DNA of 64,000 nucleotides from Oenococcus sicerae (GTDB lineage Bacteria; Bacillota; Bacilli; Lactobacillales; Lactobacillaceae): assembly GCF_004102045.2 (NCBI RefSeq), contig NZ_CP029684.2, forward strand, positions 1,488,001 through 1,552,000. Reading direction: 5' to 3'. This document shows, piece after piece, positions 46,725-55,939 of this stretch. Position 1 is the stretch's first letter, and each line of letters starts with the position of its first letter. The notes beneath the pieces were generated by a model, which was not told the DNA's origin, did no database searches, and worked only from the letters and a program-made list of their open reading frames with translations. A program made the position numbers and the translations under genes.

Positions 46725-47202
46725 CGTGATTGGTGTGGATAAGCATCTGCCTTGGTCCTTGCCGGATGATCTTAAATTTTTTCGTCAGCAGACTTTAAAT
46801 AAAGCGGTCGTTATGGGCAGAAAGACGTTCGAGTCTTTTGGATCCAGGCCCCTTCCAAAACGTTTAAATATTATCTTGACATCAAAACAAAATTATCAGA
46901 ATTCAGATCCTCAGGTGAAAATTGTGCATTCACCTCAAGAAGCGATCAAACTAGCTGAATTAAATCATTTGGATCTAGCGGTTATCGGCGGCGCTAGTGT
47001 TTACAAAAGCTTCATGCACCTCACAGATAAATTACTTGTGACTGTCGTTAATGCCAATATAAAAGGGGACACTTTCGCGCCAGAAATTGATGATAACGAT
47101 TTTCGATTAACTGCTACGATTCATCATGATCAAGATCTTAAGCATGCTTATTCCTTTGATTTCTTAGTATATGAAAGGAAAAATAAAGTTGATAAAGTAT
47201 AA
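46690..47202 (+). CDS. dfrA: Dihydrofolate reductase
   Basis: Reduces dihydrofolate with NADPH, 170 residues. The signature is AIWAQSKNNVIGVDKHLPWSLPDD (key Trp and Asp of the active site), then VVMGRKTFESFG and VIGGASVYKSFM. It begins within cca, behind a strong CAGGAGG. thyA is not in this window. Confidence 0.95.
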   Translation: MILAIWAQSKNNVIGVDKHLPWSLPDDLKFFRQQTLNKAVVMGRKTFESFGSRPLPKRLNIILTSKQNYQNSDPQVKIVHSPQEAIKLAELNHLDLAVIGGASVYKSFMHLTDKLLVTVVNANIKGDTFAPEIDDNDFRLTATIHHDQDLKHAYSFDFLVYERKNKVDKV

Positions 47203-47203
47203 T
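47198..47203 (+). promoter_or_regulatory. -10 box of degV
   Basis: A perfect TATAAT overlapping the dfrA stop codon ends 7 nt before the degV ATG. No clear -35 was found at the right spacing. Confidence 0.45.
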
Positions 47204-47210
47204 TTTAATT

Positions 47211-48059
47211 ATGCCAATTATTAAAATCGTCACTGATTCATCTGCCGCACTGACAGCTGAGGAAATAAAAAAATATGATATCGAAGTTGTCCCTCTGCAG
47301 GTCTCAATTGATGATCACAATTACTTAGAAGGCATTGAAATTTCTCATGAGGAATTTTTCAAAAAAATGGAAACAGCAAAAAAGCTGCCTACCTCCAGTC
47401 AGCCAGCTGTCATCAATTTTTATGATGCTTATGAACATATTCTAGAAAAAAGTCCCAATGTCCAAATCATCAGCATTCACCTAAGCGAAGCTTTGTCTGG
47501 GACCGGACAGACAGCTGCTGCTGTTGCGAAAGACTTTAAAGGCAAAGTCATTTTTTTTGATTCTCATTCTATTGATCGTGGTCTCTCTTTTCAAGTATTA
47601 GCAGCTGCTAAAATGGCTCAAGAAGGTAAGAACGTTAACGAAATTTTTCAGAAATTGAACCAAATTGCCAAGCAAACGCGAATTTTTTTAAGTTTGGAAT
47701 CACTAAAAAACTTAATTGCTGGTGGTCGTATCAGTCGTGCTAGTGGTTTGGTCGGCTCTTTGTTAAATATTAAAGTCGGTTTGGAATTCATCGATGATTC
47801 GATCAAGACAGTTTCAAAGGGTCGTGGTGAGAAATCAATCAATAAGTTTTACGATCAAGTCATTTTGGGTATGCAAAAGCTGACAAAGGTTCACGCGATT
47901 GGCATTTCTCATGTCGATGATCCAGATGGTGCCAAAGCACTGGCAGATCGTTTACGAAAGTTATTTCCTAATACACCGATTGTCACATTAGGAACCTCTC
48001 CAATAATCGCGACACATACGGGTATTGGCACACTTTGCATTTTGTACTATGGTGAATAG
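47211..48059 (+). CDS. DegV family fatty-acid-binding protein
   Basis: A 282-residue fatty-acid-binding protein of the DegV/FakB family, which presents fatty acids to the kinase FakA. Typical blocks are IVTDSSAALTAEEI, PTSSQPAVINFYDAYE, HLSEALSGTGQTA and the LKNLIAGGRISRA segment. The ATG at 47211 has no Shine-Dalgarno and lies 7 nt after a TATAAT, so it is a leaderless candidate. The SGNH gene overlaps its end. Confidence 0.92.
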   Translation: MPIIKIVTDSSAALTAEEIKKYDIEVVPLQVSIDDHNYLEGIEISHEEFFKKMETAKKLPTSSQPAVINFYDAYEHILEKSPNVQIISIHLSEALSGTGQTAAAVAKDFKGKVIFFDSHSIDRGLSFQVLAAAKMAQEGKNVNEIFQKLNQIAKQTRIFLSLESLKNLIAGGRISRASGLVGSLLNIKVGLEFIDDSIKTVSKGRGEKSINKFYDQVILGMQKLTKVHAIGISHVDDPDGAKALADRLRKLFPNTPIVTLGTSPIIATHTGIGTLCILYYGE

Positions 48060-48960
48060 TGTGAGAGTTTTTTTAAAAATAGTATTAGCTATGATTCTCG
48101 GCTTTTTCCTTGTCTTTACCGTATCGATGATATTTTTAATGCCAAAGAACAATAATCATGTTAAACAGATAAATTCAAGCAATATTTCAGTCGTATGTTT
48201 GGGTGATTCGCTGACATTTGGTGTTGGCGACACGACTGGTCAGCAAGGCTACACAGGGCGAGTCATTAAGTTGCTTAAAAAAACTTATCCCCAATATCAT
48301 TTTTCATCAGCTAATTTTGGTAAACCTGGTGACCGTTCTGACCAAATATTGAAACGCTTGAACAAATCAGAGAAACAACAGAAATTGCTTAAAAATGCTG
48401 ATATTGTCGTGATGACAGCTGGTGGCAACGATTTAAGGCAGGAATTAATGTCACATTTTGATGTGAAAAGTGCCGCTGCTCTAAGCAATGAAATTAAAAA
48501 AAATTCTTTAAAATATCATCATTCTCTAAATCAGCTTTTTATCAGAATTAAGCAGATCCGTCAGAAATCATCATTATTTGTTTTCGGCAACTATAATCCA
48601 GCCTTTGTGAATATTGCCAGTCGAACCGATCTAAATAAGGACGTCCAATTGTACAATGCAGTCAATCAAAGGATAGTTGAAAAACAAGCAGATGGTCATT
48701 ACATATCTGTTTTTCGTCAGTTAACCTATGGTCAATATCAGCGTCCTGATCAAATAAAAAAATTGATCCAAGAAGATAAAACTGCAAATGCTACGACCGA
48801 AAATAAATTCCAAAAATCTCTCTTGGATGGTAGCAGCAGCATCAAAAATAATTTTATTTCTCAAGCAGATCATTTTCATCCAAATAATTTAGGGTATAGT
48901 TACATGGCTAAGCAATTATTTAATTCTATTCTCAGTGATAAATCATGGCAAACAAAATAA
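48049..48960 (+). CDS. SGNH/GDSL hydrolase (YpmR-like)
   Basis: A secreted or membrane-anchored lipase/esterase-like protein of 303 residues. An N-terminal hydrophobic helix (VLAMILGFFLVFTVSMIFLM) precedes the SGNH domain. The catalytic Ser is in VVCLGDSLTFGVGD, the Gly in GKPGDRSDQ, the Asn in TAGGNDL and the His in HFHPNNLGY. The order degV-SGNH-ypmS-yozE parallels the B. subtilis ypmR-ypmS region. I choose ATG 48049, which overlaps degV by 11 nt. The natural substrate is unknown. Confidence 0.87.
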   Translation: MVNSVRVFLKIVLAMILGFFLVFTVSMIFLMPKNNNHVKQINSSNISVVCLGDSLTFGVGDTTGQQGYTGRVIKLLKKTYPQYHFSSANFGKPGDRSDQILKRLNKSEKQQKLLKNADIVVMTAGGNDLRQELMSHFDVKSAAALSNEIKKNSLKYHHSLNQLFIRIKQIRQKSSLFVFGNYNPAFVNIASRTDLNKDVQLYNAVNQRIVEKQADGHYISVFRQLTYGQYQRPDQIKKLIQEDKTANATTENKFQKSLLDGSSSIKNNFISQADHFHPNNLGYSYMAKQLFNSILSDKSWQTK

Positions 48961-49529
48961 AAACAAGGAAAAATATATGGTTTTGGGCTTTCTGGTCACT
49001 GTTGGCAGCCATTTTTTTGGTGTGCTTTTTTATCTGGGGTGCAGTGTCTAACGATAACTCTCAATCTCAAGATTCTCAATCTTCGATTCATGATAGCGAT
49101 GCTAGCTTTAATGTCGTATTAACAAGAAAACAGGTCGATACCATCGCAGCAAAGTTCTTAAAAGAACAAAAAATAAAACACTTATCTGTCTCAGCTGAAT
49201 CAAGACAGGTAGATGTGTACGGAAGCGTTAAACTACTCGGTTCTAATCTTAATGTCGGTGTTGCTTTCGATCCTAGTGTCACTCAAAATGGCAATGTTAC
49301 TTTAAAAGCTAAAAAACTTATTGCTGGTTCAATGCCGCTACCGATCGGCATTGTCCTTTCATATATTAAATCCACAACAAAACTGCCAAAATTCATTTCT
49401 ATCAATGCTAGCAAAAAGGAAATTAGAATCAATATTGTTAAAATGAAAACGGGTAAATTACTGGCTTTTAAAGCAGAAACAATCGATTTACGTAGAAACA
49501 CAATAATTTTTCAAGGTGGTCTAAAATGA
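48945..49529 (+). CDS. ypmS: YpmS-like DUF2140 protein
   Basis: A 194-residue single-pass membrane protein: basic N-terminus, helix WFWAFWSLLAAIFLVCFFIW, then an extracellular beta-rich domain. The family shows as VVLTRKQVDTIAAKFLKEQ near residue 55 and SMPLPIGIVLSYI near 125. The function is unknown. It overlaps the SGNH gene by 16 nt and yozE by 4 nt, which suggests the encoded proteins act together at the cell surface. Confidence 0.85.
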   Translation: MANKIKTRKNIWFWAFWSLLAAIFLVCFFIWGAVSNDNSQSQDSQSSIHDSDASFNVVLTRKQVDTIAAKFLKEQKIKHLSVSAESRQVDVYGSVKLLGSNLNVGVAFDPSVTQNGNVTLKAKKLIAGSMPLPIGIVLSYIKSTTKLPKFISINASKKEIRINIVKMKTGKLLAFKAETIDLRRNTIIFQGGLK

Positions 49530-49756
49530 AGAGTCAAGGTTTTTATGAATGGCTGATGACACAAAGAAAACCTGAAGATGCAGATGAAGTTCAAGAATTT
49601 GCAAATGCTGCTTTTTTTGATTCAGAGTTTCCTAAACAGTCACAGGACTTCAATGAAATTTCAAAATATTTAGAAGAAAGCGGCGGTTATTTAATGAGCA
49701 TGCAAGTGTTCGATGAGGCTTGGCGACGTTTCTTAACTTCAGAGGAGGGGTTATGA
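49526..49756 (+). CDS. yozE: YozE-family protein (UPF0346)
   Basis: A 76-residue acidic, helical protein with the YozE SAM-like fold: SFYEWLMTQR-type start (GFYEWLMTQRKP), FANAAFFDSEFPKQS and YLEESGGYLMSMQVFDEAW. The function is unknown; DNA or protein binding is only suggested by the fold. It overlaps rbgA by 4 nt. Confidence 0.9.
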   Translation: MKSQGFYEWLMTQRKPEDADEVQEFANAAFFDSEFPKQSQDFNEISKYLEESGGYLMSMQVFDEAWRRFLTSEEGL

Positions 49757-50601
49757 CACAACAAATACAATGGTTTCCAGGTCATATGGCCAAAACCATT
49801 CGTGAGATTGGCGAACAGATGAAACTTGTTGATTTTAGTCTTGAAATCGTTGATGCCCGCGCTCCACAATCCACTCAAAATCCACAAATCATGGATATGA
49901 TTTCGGTGAAACCGGTTTTCCTCGTTTTAAATAAAATTGATTTAGCTGATCCAAAACAAGTAGCAAAATTTGTCTCAAAAAACAAGAATCAATTTGCCGG
50001 AATTTTAACCACAGATGCAAAAACAGGTGTTCTTTCCAAAGACTTTCTAAGGCAGTTAAAAGTTAATCCGATTTTTGCCAAACTTTCAGAGAAAAACGCA
50101 GCTGCCAATCTAAAAGCACTCGTAACTGGGACGCCAAATGTTGGTAAATCGACTTTTATTAATCATTTGGCAGGTAAAAATATTGCTCGTACAGCTAATA
50201 CACCTGGTGTCACACATTTTCTTTATTGGATTCGCACACGCTATAATTTGATATTTTTAGATACGCCAGGTTTACTGTGGCCTAAATTTGATGATCAGGA
50301 AGTAGGTACCAAAATTGGTATTCTAGGCGGTATTAAAGACACTTTGCTAGCATCCGATGATTTAGCACTGTGGTTGATTTCTTTTCTTCAGAAAAATTAT
50401 CCAACTGCGATCGCAACTAAATATAAAATTGGTCATTTTCCATTAGACAATCCAGTTGCTGCTTTAATGTCGATCACAAGCCAGCTTGGTATGCGCCAAG
50501 ACTTCGAAAGTGCTAGTCAACGCTTGATCAACGATTTTAGAGCGGGCAAACTCGGTCGGATTTCGCTTGATTTTTATGGTGATGACTATTTAGAAGATTG
50601 A
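49753..50601 (+). CDS. rbgA: Ribosome biogenesis GTPase RbgA (YlqF)
   Basis: A circularly permuted GTPase needed for late 50S assembly, 282 residues. The N-terminal IQWFPGHMAKTIREI is diagnostic. Permuted motifs occur in the order G4 (LNKIDLAD), G1 (GTPNVGKSTFINHL near residue 130) and G3 (LDTPGLLWP). The ATG at 49753 follows GAGGAGGGG. A longer TTG start lies inside yozE. Confidence 0.96.
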   Translation: MTQQIQWFPGHMAKTIREIGEQMKLVDFSLEIVDARAPQSTQNPQIMDMISVKPVFLVLNKIDLADPKQVAKFVSKNKNQFAGILTTDAKTGVLSKDFLRQLKVNPIFAKLSEKNAAANLKALVTGTPNVGKSTFINHLAGKNIARTANTPGVTHFLYWIRTRYNLIFLDTPGLLWPKFDDQEVGTKIGILGGIKDTLLASDDLALWLISFLQKNYPTAIATKYKIGHFPLDNPVAALMSITSQLGMRQDFESASQRLINDFRAGKLGRISLDFYGDDYLED

Positions 50602-50603
50602 TT

Positions 50604-51233
50604 ATGAAATTAGATGAAATACGCGCTGGATTTCCAACGCGTTTTAAATTTGAAAAAGAATTAAAAGAAAAAGGCTATCAAGTGATTGCAGGCATTGATG
50701 AGGTTGGGCGCGGCTGCATTGCTGGCCCTGTGATTGCATGTGCTTGCATTTTACCAAAAAATTTTAATGTAGCAGAGACTTATGATTCCAAACAATTAAC
50801 TAAATATCAACGGCATTTAGCCGAAGAAAAAATTCGTCAGCAAGCTGTTGCTTTCGCTTTCGGTGAAATATCTTCAGTTGAAATTGATCATTTAAACATT
50901 TACGAAGCAAGCAGAAAAGCCATGAAAAACGCTGTCCTACAACTTGCAAGACAAGCAGATGTCTTATTGGTCGATGCCATGCAGATTGATTTAGATATTA
51001 AGCAACTAAAGCTGATTCACGGTGACCAGCTTTCGGTTTCAATATCCGCGGCCTCGATTTTAGCCAAAGAACACCGGGATCGTATCATGATTAAAATGGC
51101 TAAAAAATACCCAGAATACGGGTTTGAACGTAATGTTGGATATTTTACCCGCGAAAGCCGGGAAGCGCTTTTAAAATACGGAATTACGCCAATTCATCGA
51201 AAAAGTTTTGCACCAGTTTCAAATCTGCTTTAA
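50604..51233 (+). CDS. rnhB: Ribonuclease HII
   Basis: Removes ribonucleotides from DNA and RNA-DNA hybrids, 209 residues. Metal ligands are in AGIDEVGRGCIAGPV (Asp-Glu-x-Gly-Arg-Gly) near residue 27, plus VDAMQID and the downstream Asp of KEHRDRIM. The YPEYGFERNVGYFT segment is typical. The ATG at 50604 is used; a TTG two codons earlier overlaps the rbgA stop. It pairs with rbgA as in many Firmicutes. Confidence 0.96.
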   Translation: MKLDEIRAGFPTRFKFEKELKEKGYQVIAGIDEVGRGCIAGPVIACACILPKNFNVAETYDSKQLTKYQRHLAEEKIRQQAVAFAFGEISSVEIDHLNIYEASRKAMKNAVLQLARQADVLLVDAMQIDLDIKQLKLIHGDQLSVSISAASILAKEHRDRIMIKMAKKYPEYGFERNVGYFTRESREALLKYGITPIHRKSFAPVSNLL

Positions 51234-51260
51234 AAGACCGTATCAATAAGTGGAGGAATT

Positions 51261-52148
51261 ATGAAACTACGCGACTACTTATTGATTTTGCATGCCGTCT
51301 TATCAACGGCTAAACAAGAGCACTTTTTTTACAATTATATTTTAAACAATCAGCTCTCAGAAGATGACTTGCCCTTGAGTCAAGCGGATTTTACAGATCT
51401 TCTTGTAAAATATGATAACTACCAGTTTCTCAATGGATCGGTTATCAAAGCCCACGCGGACAAAGTAATGGATTTTATTGATCACCAAGAAAAATATCGG
51501 AAATTAAAATTCTTAGCCATTTGTGATACACAATATCCAAAACAGCTAAAGGAGATCTACCAGGCACCGATCATCCTGTTCTATGAAGGAGACTTGGCCT
51601 TTTTAAAATCACCGATGCTGACAGTTGTTGGGACACGATTAATGACGGAATATGGCCAAAAAATCTTAGAGAAATTGATAGCGGAAATCGTCGGTTCGGG
51701 TGTTTCGATTGTGTCCGGCCTAGCCAAAGGTATCGACGTATATTCTCACGAATTAACCTTGCAAAATAGCGGGACCGCGATTGCCGTAATTGGAAACGGC
51801 ATCAATGTCAATTACCCAGCTGCTAACAAAGAAACTCAAGATCGAATTCGCAAACATGGACTTCTTATCTCGGAATATTTTCCTGATGTTCGGCCAAAAC
51901 AATATCATTTTCCGGCTCGAAACCGGATTTTAGCTGGACTATCTTCAGCAACGCTTGTGATCGAAGCAAAACAGCATTCAGGCAGTCTGATCACAGCGGC
52001 TTATGCAACACAAGAAAATCGCAACGTGCTGGCTATCCCGGGAAATGTTGACCAAAGCTATTCTGACGGCACAAATCAACTCATTGCTGCTGGTGCGAAA
52101 TTGGTTTTGACTGCTAGGGACATCTTAAATGAAATAATCTGTTATTGA
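51261..52148 (+). CDS. dprA: DNA processing protein DprA (Smf)
   Basis: A RecA loader for incoming single-stranded DNA in transformation, 295 residues. The Rossmann-like domain has VVGTRLMTEYG near residue 120, SGLAKGIDVYSHE and ARNRILAGLSSATLVIEA near residue 220. The SGSLITAAYATQENRNVLAIPG block follows. GGAGG precedes the ATG. Its place between rnhB and topA is standard. Confidence 0.95.
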   Translation: MKLRDYLLILHAVLSTAKQEHFFYNYILNNQLSEDDLPLSQADFTDLLVKYDNYQFLNGSVIKAHADKVMDFIDHQEKYRKLKFLAICDTQYPKQLKEIYQAPIILFYEGDLAFLKSPMLTVVGTRLMTEYGQKILEKLIAEIVGSGVSIVSGLAKGIDVYSHELTLQNSGTAIAVIGNGINVNYPAANKETQDRIRKHGLLISEYFPDVRPKQYHFPARNRILAGLSSATLVIEAKQHSGSLITAAYATQENRNVLAIPGNVDQSYSDGTNQLIAAGAKLVLTARDILNEIICY

Positions 52149-52183
52149 TTTGAAAACTTGACAGCTAGTGTAGACTGTTATTC

Positions 52184-54190
52184 GTGGTAACTAAAAAGAC
52201 AAAAGCAAAAAAATTAGTCATTGTTGAAAGTCCCGCTAAAGCACGGACGATCGAGAATTATTTAGGGAAAGATTATCAGGTATTAGCATCTATGGGTCAC
52301 ATTCGCGACCTGCCTAAATCGCAGTTAGGTGTAGACACCGAGCATAATTATGAACCCAAGTATATTAATATTCGTGGTAAAGCACCACTGATTAATTCAT
52401 TAAAAAAAGCAGCTAAAGCAGCATCTGCTGTGTATGTTGCGTCAGATCCGGATCGTGAAGGCGAAGCGATCGCTTGGCATTTGGAACATATTTTAGGTTT
52501 ACCTGAAAATGGTAAAAATCGGGTCACTTTTAATGAAATAACCAAACCAGCTGTCAAAGAAGCTTTCAAACACCCGCGTGGCATCGAACAAGATCTCGTT
52601 GATGCTCAGCAGGCAAGAAGAGTTTTGGACCGCCTGGTTGGATACTCAATTAGTCCCATTCTTTGGAAAAAAGTAAAACGGGGTCTTTCTGCTGGCCGTG
52701 TTCAATCTGTTGCCTTAGGGCTGATCCTTGACAAAGAAAAAGAAATTTCAGCCTTCATTCCTCAGGAGTATTGGCGTTTAGATGCTGATTTTAAAGCTGG
52801 TAAACATGAATTTTCCGCCGAATTTTACGGTACTGATGGTAAAAAAATCAAGTTAGAAAATCAAAAAATCGTTTCCGCTATTCTAAAAAGAATCAACTCT
52901 GACGAAGATTTTCAAATTACAGACTTATCAACTAAAGAGTCTAAACGCAATGCACCAAATCCTTTTACAACTTCGACTTTACAGCAAACAGCCAATTCAC
53001 AGTTGAATTATCATGCCCGTAAAACCATGCAGATCGCGCAAGGGCTTTACGAAGGACTTAGCTTGCCAAAAGTTGGCCATGTGGGCTTAATTACTTATAT
53101 GCGTACCGATTCGACTCGTTTATCAGAAACGGCTCAAACGATGGCCAAAGAATTCATTTTAAAGGAATACGGCGAGGAGTATTATCACCGTCATAATGTT
53201 GTTAAAAAATCGGATACGGTCCAAGACGCCCATGAAGCGGTCCGCCCAACCGATGTCAAGCGCACGCCAGAATCTTTGAAAACAATTTTAACTCATGATC
53301 AATACCGTCTTTATAACTTGATTTGGTCTCGTTTCGTTGCCAGCCAAATGAGTGAGCAGAAGTTAGAGAACCAGGCACTGATGATCGAACAAAATAAAGT
53401 CACTTGGCGTTCAACTGGTATCAAAGTTCTTTTTGAAGGTTGGACTAAAGCACTCAAAACATCTTCAACGAAGAATAATATTTTACCAGCATTAAAAATT
53501 GGTGATCATGTTCAAATGGTTAATAATTTTCCAGAACAGCATTATACATTGCCGCCTGCCCGATATACCGAAGCCAGCCTGATCAAAGCGTTGGAAGAAA
53601 TAGGTGTAGGACGTCCATCAACCTATGCGCCAACCATGGATACCTTGCAACGGCGCGGTTATATCGGATTTGATCAGAAAAAAATCGTGCCGACAGACCT
53701 TGGCGACATTGTACAAGATGTCGTTGTGAAATCTTTTCCTGAAGTAACAGATAAAAGTTTCACTTCAAAAATCGAAAGCGAATTGGACAAAGTCGAGGTC
53801 GGAGATTCTAAATGGCAAACAGTTATTGATGAATTCTATAAGCCTTTCAGTCAAGAGGTCGATGCTGCTCTAGAAAACATTGAAAAGGTCCCAATTTATG
53901 ATCGAATTGCACCTGAATTATGTGATACTTGTGGCGGTCTGATGGTCATTCGTCGATCGAGAAGGGGTGAATTTTATGCTTGTTCCCGTTTTCCAGACTG
54001 TCATGGGACAAAATCAATTGTTGAACAAATTGGTATGAAATGTCCAAAATGCGGTATTGGTGAGGTTGTTGTTAAACGAACAAAGCGCGGCCGCGTCTTT
54101 TACGGCTGTTCTCGCTATCCCGACTGTGATTTTGCTAGTTGGACAAAACCAAAAAAGCCCGAGGTTAAAGAAACAGCTAATGCAAAATAA
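52184..54190 (+). CDS. topA: DNA topoisomerase I
   Basis: A type IA topoisomerase relaxing negative supercoils, 668 residues. The TOPRIM motif is LVIVESPAKARTIENYLG with the later SDPDREGEAIAWH; the active-site Tyr is in LITYMRTDSTRLS near residue 307. Two C-terminal C4 zinc ribbons are present (CDTCGG...CSRFPDC and CPKCGIG...CSRYPDC). It starts with GTG at 52184 without a visible Shine-Dalgarno; a TTGACA lies 21 nt upstream. A terminator follows. Confidence 0.97.
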   Translation: MVTKKTKAKKLVIVESPAKARTIENYLGKDYQVLASMGHIRDLPKSQLGVDTEHNYEPKYINIRGKAPLINSLKKAAKAASAVYVASDPDREGEAIAWHLEHILGLPENGKNRVTFNEITKPAVKEAFKHPRGIEQDLVDAQQARRVLDRLVGYSISPILWKKVKRGLSAGRVQSVALGLILDKEKEISAFIPQEYWRLDADFKAGKHEFSAEFYGTDGKKIKLENQKIVSAILKRINSDEDFQITDLSTKESKRNAPNPFTTSTLQQTANSQLNYHARKTMQIAQGLYEGLSLPKVGHVGLITYMRTDSTRLSETAQTMAKEFILKEYGEEYYHRHNVVKKSDTVQDAHEAVRPTDVKRTPESLKTILTHDQYRLYNLIWSRFVASQMSEQKLENQALMIEQNKVTWRSTGIKVLFEGWTKALKTSSTKNNILPALKIGDHVQMVNNFPEQHYTLPPARYTEASLIKALEEIGVGRPSTYAPTMDTLQRRGYIGFDQKKIVPTDLGDIVQDVVVKSFPEVTDKSFTSKIESELDKVEVGDSKWQTVIDEFYKPFSQEVDAALENIEKVPIYDRIAPELCDTCGGLMVIRRSRRGEFYACSRFPDCHGTKSIVEQIGMKCPKCGIGEVVVKRTKRGRVFYGCSRYPDCDFASWTKPKKPEVKETANAK

Positions 54191-54214
54191 AAACGACTTA
54201 ACAGTCGTTTTTTT
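54191..54214. terminator. Bidirectional terminator after topA
   Basis: AAACGACT (54191-54198), loop TAAC, AGTCGTTT (54203-54210), then T residues. It also ends the converging minus-strand gene. Confidence 0.88.
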
Positions 54215-54878
54215 ATTTATTTAAAAAATTAGAGGGACTGTAGTTTGGGATCGACCAATTAGTCTGGATAATAGCATGTGTGGCCACAAAAGCCACGTAA
54301 ATAGTCAAACCTGTAAATGTAACAGCTGTAAAAGCTTTAACCGGATGGTGAATAGCACTCTGCACAATGGAAACTTTGACATTTTTTTCATCCGCAGTCG
54401 AACGTGCGGTAGAAGATGTTTTGACGAAAATCAAGAATTTTGAGAAATTATTAATCGAAAGTAATGAAAGGCGTTTTTCCAGTAGGATCGATGCTCTTAG
54501 AAAACGCCGAGCGGTTACGGAAAGATCTCGTGAAAAGCTCTTGATCTGCCGAAAAATGGTTGAAAGCTCGAAGTCGATAAAGTTAGATGTTTTAGCATAA
54601 ACGAACAAGCCAACTGACATAATGTCATTCGTCAAATTGATTGTGTTGTTTTTAACCGAAACAGAAGCATGATATACGCTAACAGCCGAATTTCCAGCAG
54701 CTATTTCAGCGTTTTCTTTCATTCTGTCGATGAAGTTGTTTTGGCTAATCAAAAAATGATCGCAAATATTTGTTAAAGATCGCTGTAAAAGAGAGAGTTG
54801 TTTGACTGCATCCTCTTTCCATAATTCACTGCTTAAACGAATATTTTCAACTGGATTAATAACTACTTGATTTGCCAT
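54213..54878 (-). CDS. Unknown protein with C-terminal membrane anchor
   Basis: A 221-residue protein I do not recognise. Residues 1 to about 170 are mostly helical and mixed-charge, without signal peptide. One hydrophobic helix lies near the C-terminus (AFTAVTFTGLTIYVAFVATHAII), followed by about 17 polar residues, so it may be tail-anchored with the bulk in the cytoplasm. The ATG at 54878 has a clear AAGGAG ribosome site on the minus strand, unlike many neighbours. It stands alone between topA and xerC, transcribed against them. No catalytic motif is visible. Confidence 0.65.
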   Translation of the reverse strand: MANQVVINPVENIRLSSELWKEDAVKQLSLLQRSLTNICDHFLISQNNFIDRMKENAEIAAGNSAVSVYHASVSVKNNTINLTNDIMSVGLFVYAKTSNFIDFELSTIFRQIKSFSRDLSVTARRFLRASILLEKRLSLLSINNFSKFLIFVKTSSTARSTADEKNVKVSIVQSAIHHPVKAFTAVTFTGLTIYVAFVATHAIIQTNWSIPNYSPSNFLNK

Positions 54879-55003
54879 TTTCTCTCCTTGAATCCTAGTT
54901 TAGAGAAAAAAATAAACTGCAAACCTTGATTAGTAAACGTTTAAAGACTTTTATAAATTCATAAGGTCAGCTACTTCGACAAGTCTTTTTTTCAGCTAAA
55001 AAC

Positions 55004-55009
55004 TATAAT
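55004..55009 (+). promoter_or_regulatory. -10 box of xerC
   Basis: A perfect TATAAT ends 6 nt before the xerC ATG. No strong -35 was found. Transcription would start at the start codon. Confidence 0.55.
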
Positions 55010-55015
55010 CGAATC

Positions 55016-55939
55016 ATGGGTTCAGCAACAAACCAAATTAAAGAATATGAGCGTTATTTAAGAGCTGAACGGCAGTATTCTGTACGTACGATCACGGCTT
55101 ATCACCGGGATATTTATGAATTTGTCGTTTTTTTCAAACAAAATGGCGGATTTAGTCTTTTTTCTGCAATTGACAGATTTGATGTGCGGATCTATTTGAA
55201 TCATTTATATGAAAAACAACTGGCCAAAACATCGATTGCTCGAAAAATATCCAGTTTAAGGAGCTTTTATCATTTTTTGATCGAAAATAATTTCGCCCAG
55301 ACAAATCCATTTACGAACGTTAATTTTCGTTTTAAGAATAAAAAGCTACCAGAATTTTTGTACCCGGCAGAAGTTTTGATCTATTTAAAAGCAGCAGCTG
55401 ACCCAAAATCTACCGAACATCTACGCAATTCAGCCTTGATCGAACTGCTTTATGCGACAGGCATGCGAATTTTCGAGATCACAAACCTTACTTTTGGGCA
55501 AATTGATTTTAAAAGTCAGATCGTAAATGTGATCGGAAAAGGCCAAAAGCAGCGTATTATTCCCTTTGGCCGGCCGGCGCTCAATGCTTTGCAAAATTAT
55601 CTGCCTTGGCGCGAACAGATCATGCAGAAATTTGCTCGGCAGCATCCATATATTTTTATCAATACCCGCGGTGAACAGCTGACTGAAACTGGTGCTGAGT
55701 ATATTTTGAAACAGGTTTCAAAGCGATCTAACTTGACTGCAAACGTTCATCCCCATATGCTGCGACACTCGTTTGCAACACATTTATTAAACAATGGTGC
55801 AGATATCAGGACGGTTCAAGAGCTGCTGGGCCATGCCAGTCTATCGACGACTCAAATTTATACACATGTTACAACGGAAAATCTGCAAGAAGGTTATAAA
55901 AAATTCTTCGATCGGGCTAAAATAAAAACTAATGAATGA
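55016..55939 (+). CDS. xerC: Tyrosine recombinase XerC
   Basis: Partner of XerD in chromosome dimer resolution, 307 residues. The N-terminal domain shows YERYLRAERQYSVRTITAYHRDI. Catalytic Arg is in ATGMRIFEI, the HxxR box is HMLRHSFATHLL and the Tyr lies in LGHASLSTTQIYTH. The topA-xerC order is common in lactic bacteria. The ATG lacks a Shine-Dalgarno and is 6 nt from a TATAAT, so it is a leaderless candidate. It overlaps the epimerase gene by 8 nt. Confidence 0.93.
   Translation: MGSATNQIKEYERYLRAERQYSVRTITAYHRDIYEFVVFFKQNGGFSLFSAIDRFDVRIYLNHLYEKQLAKTSIARKISSLRSFYHFLIENNFAQTNPFTNVNFRFKNKKLPEFLYPAEVLIYLKAAADPKSTEHLRNSALIELLYATGMRIFEITNLTFGQIDFKSQIVNVIGKGQKQRIIPFGRPALNALQNYLPWREQIMQKFARQHPYIFINTRGEQLTETGAEYILKQVSKRSNLTANVHPHMLRHSFATHLLNNGADIRTVQELLGHASLSTTQIYTHVTTENLQEGYKKFFDRAKIKTNE

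Noticed and set aside
54930-54948. cre-like palindrome AGTAAACGTTTAAA
   Set aside because: It deviates from the catabolite-responsive consensus at several fixed positions in both halves, so I do not call it.
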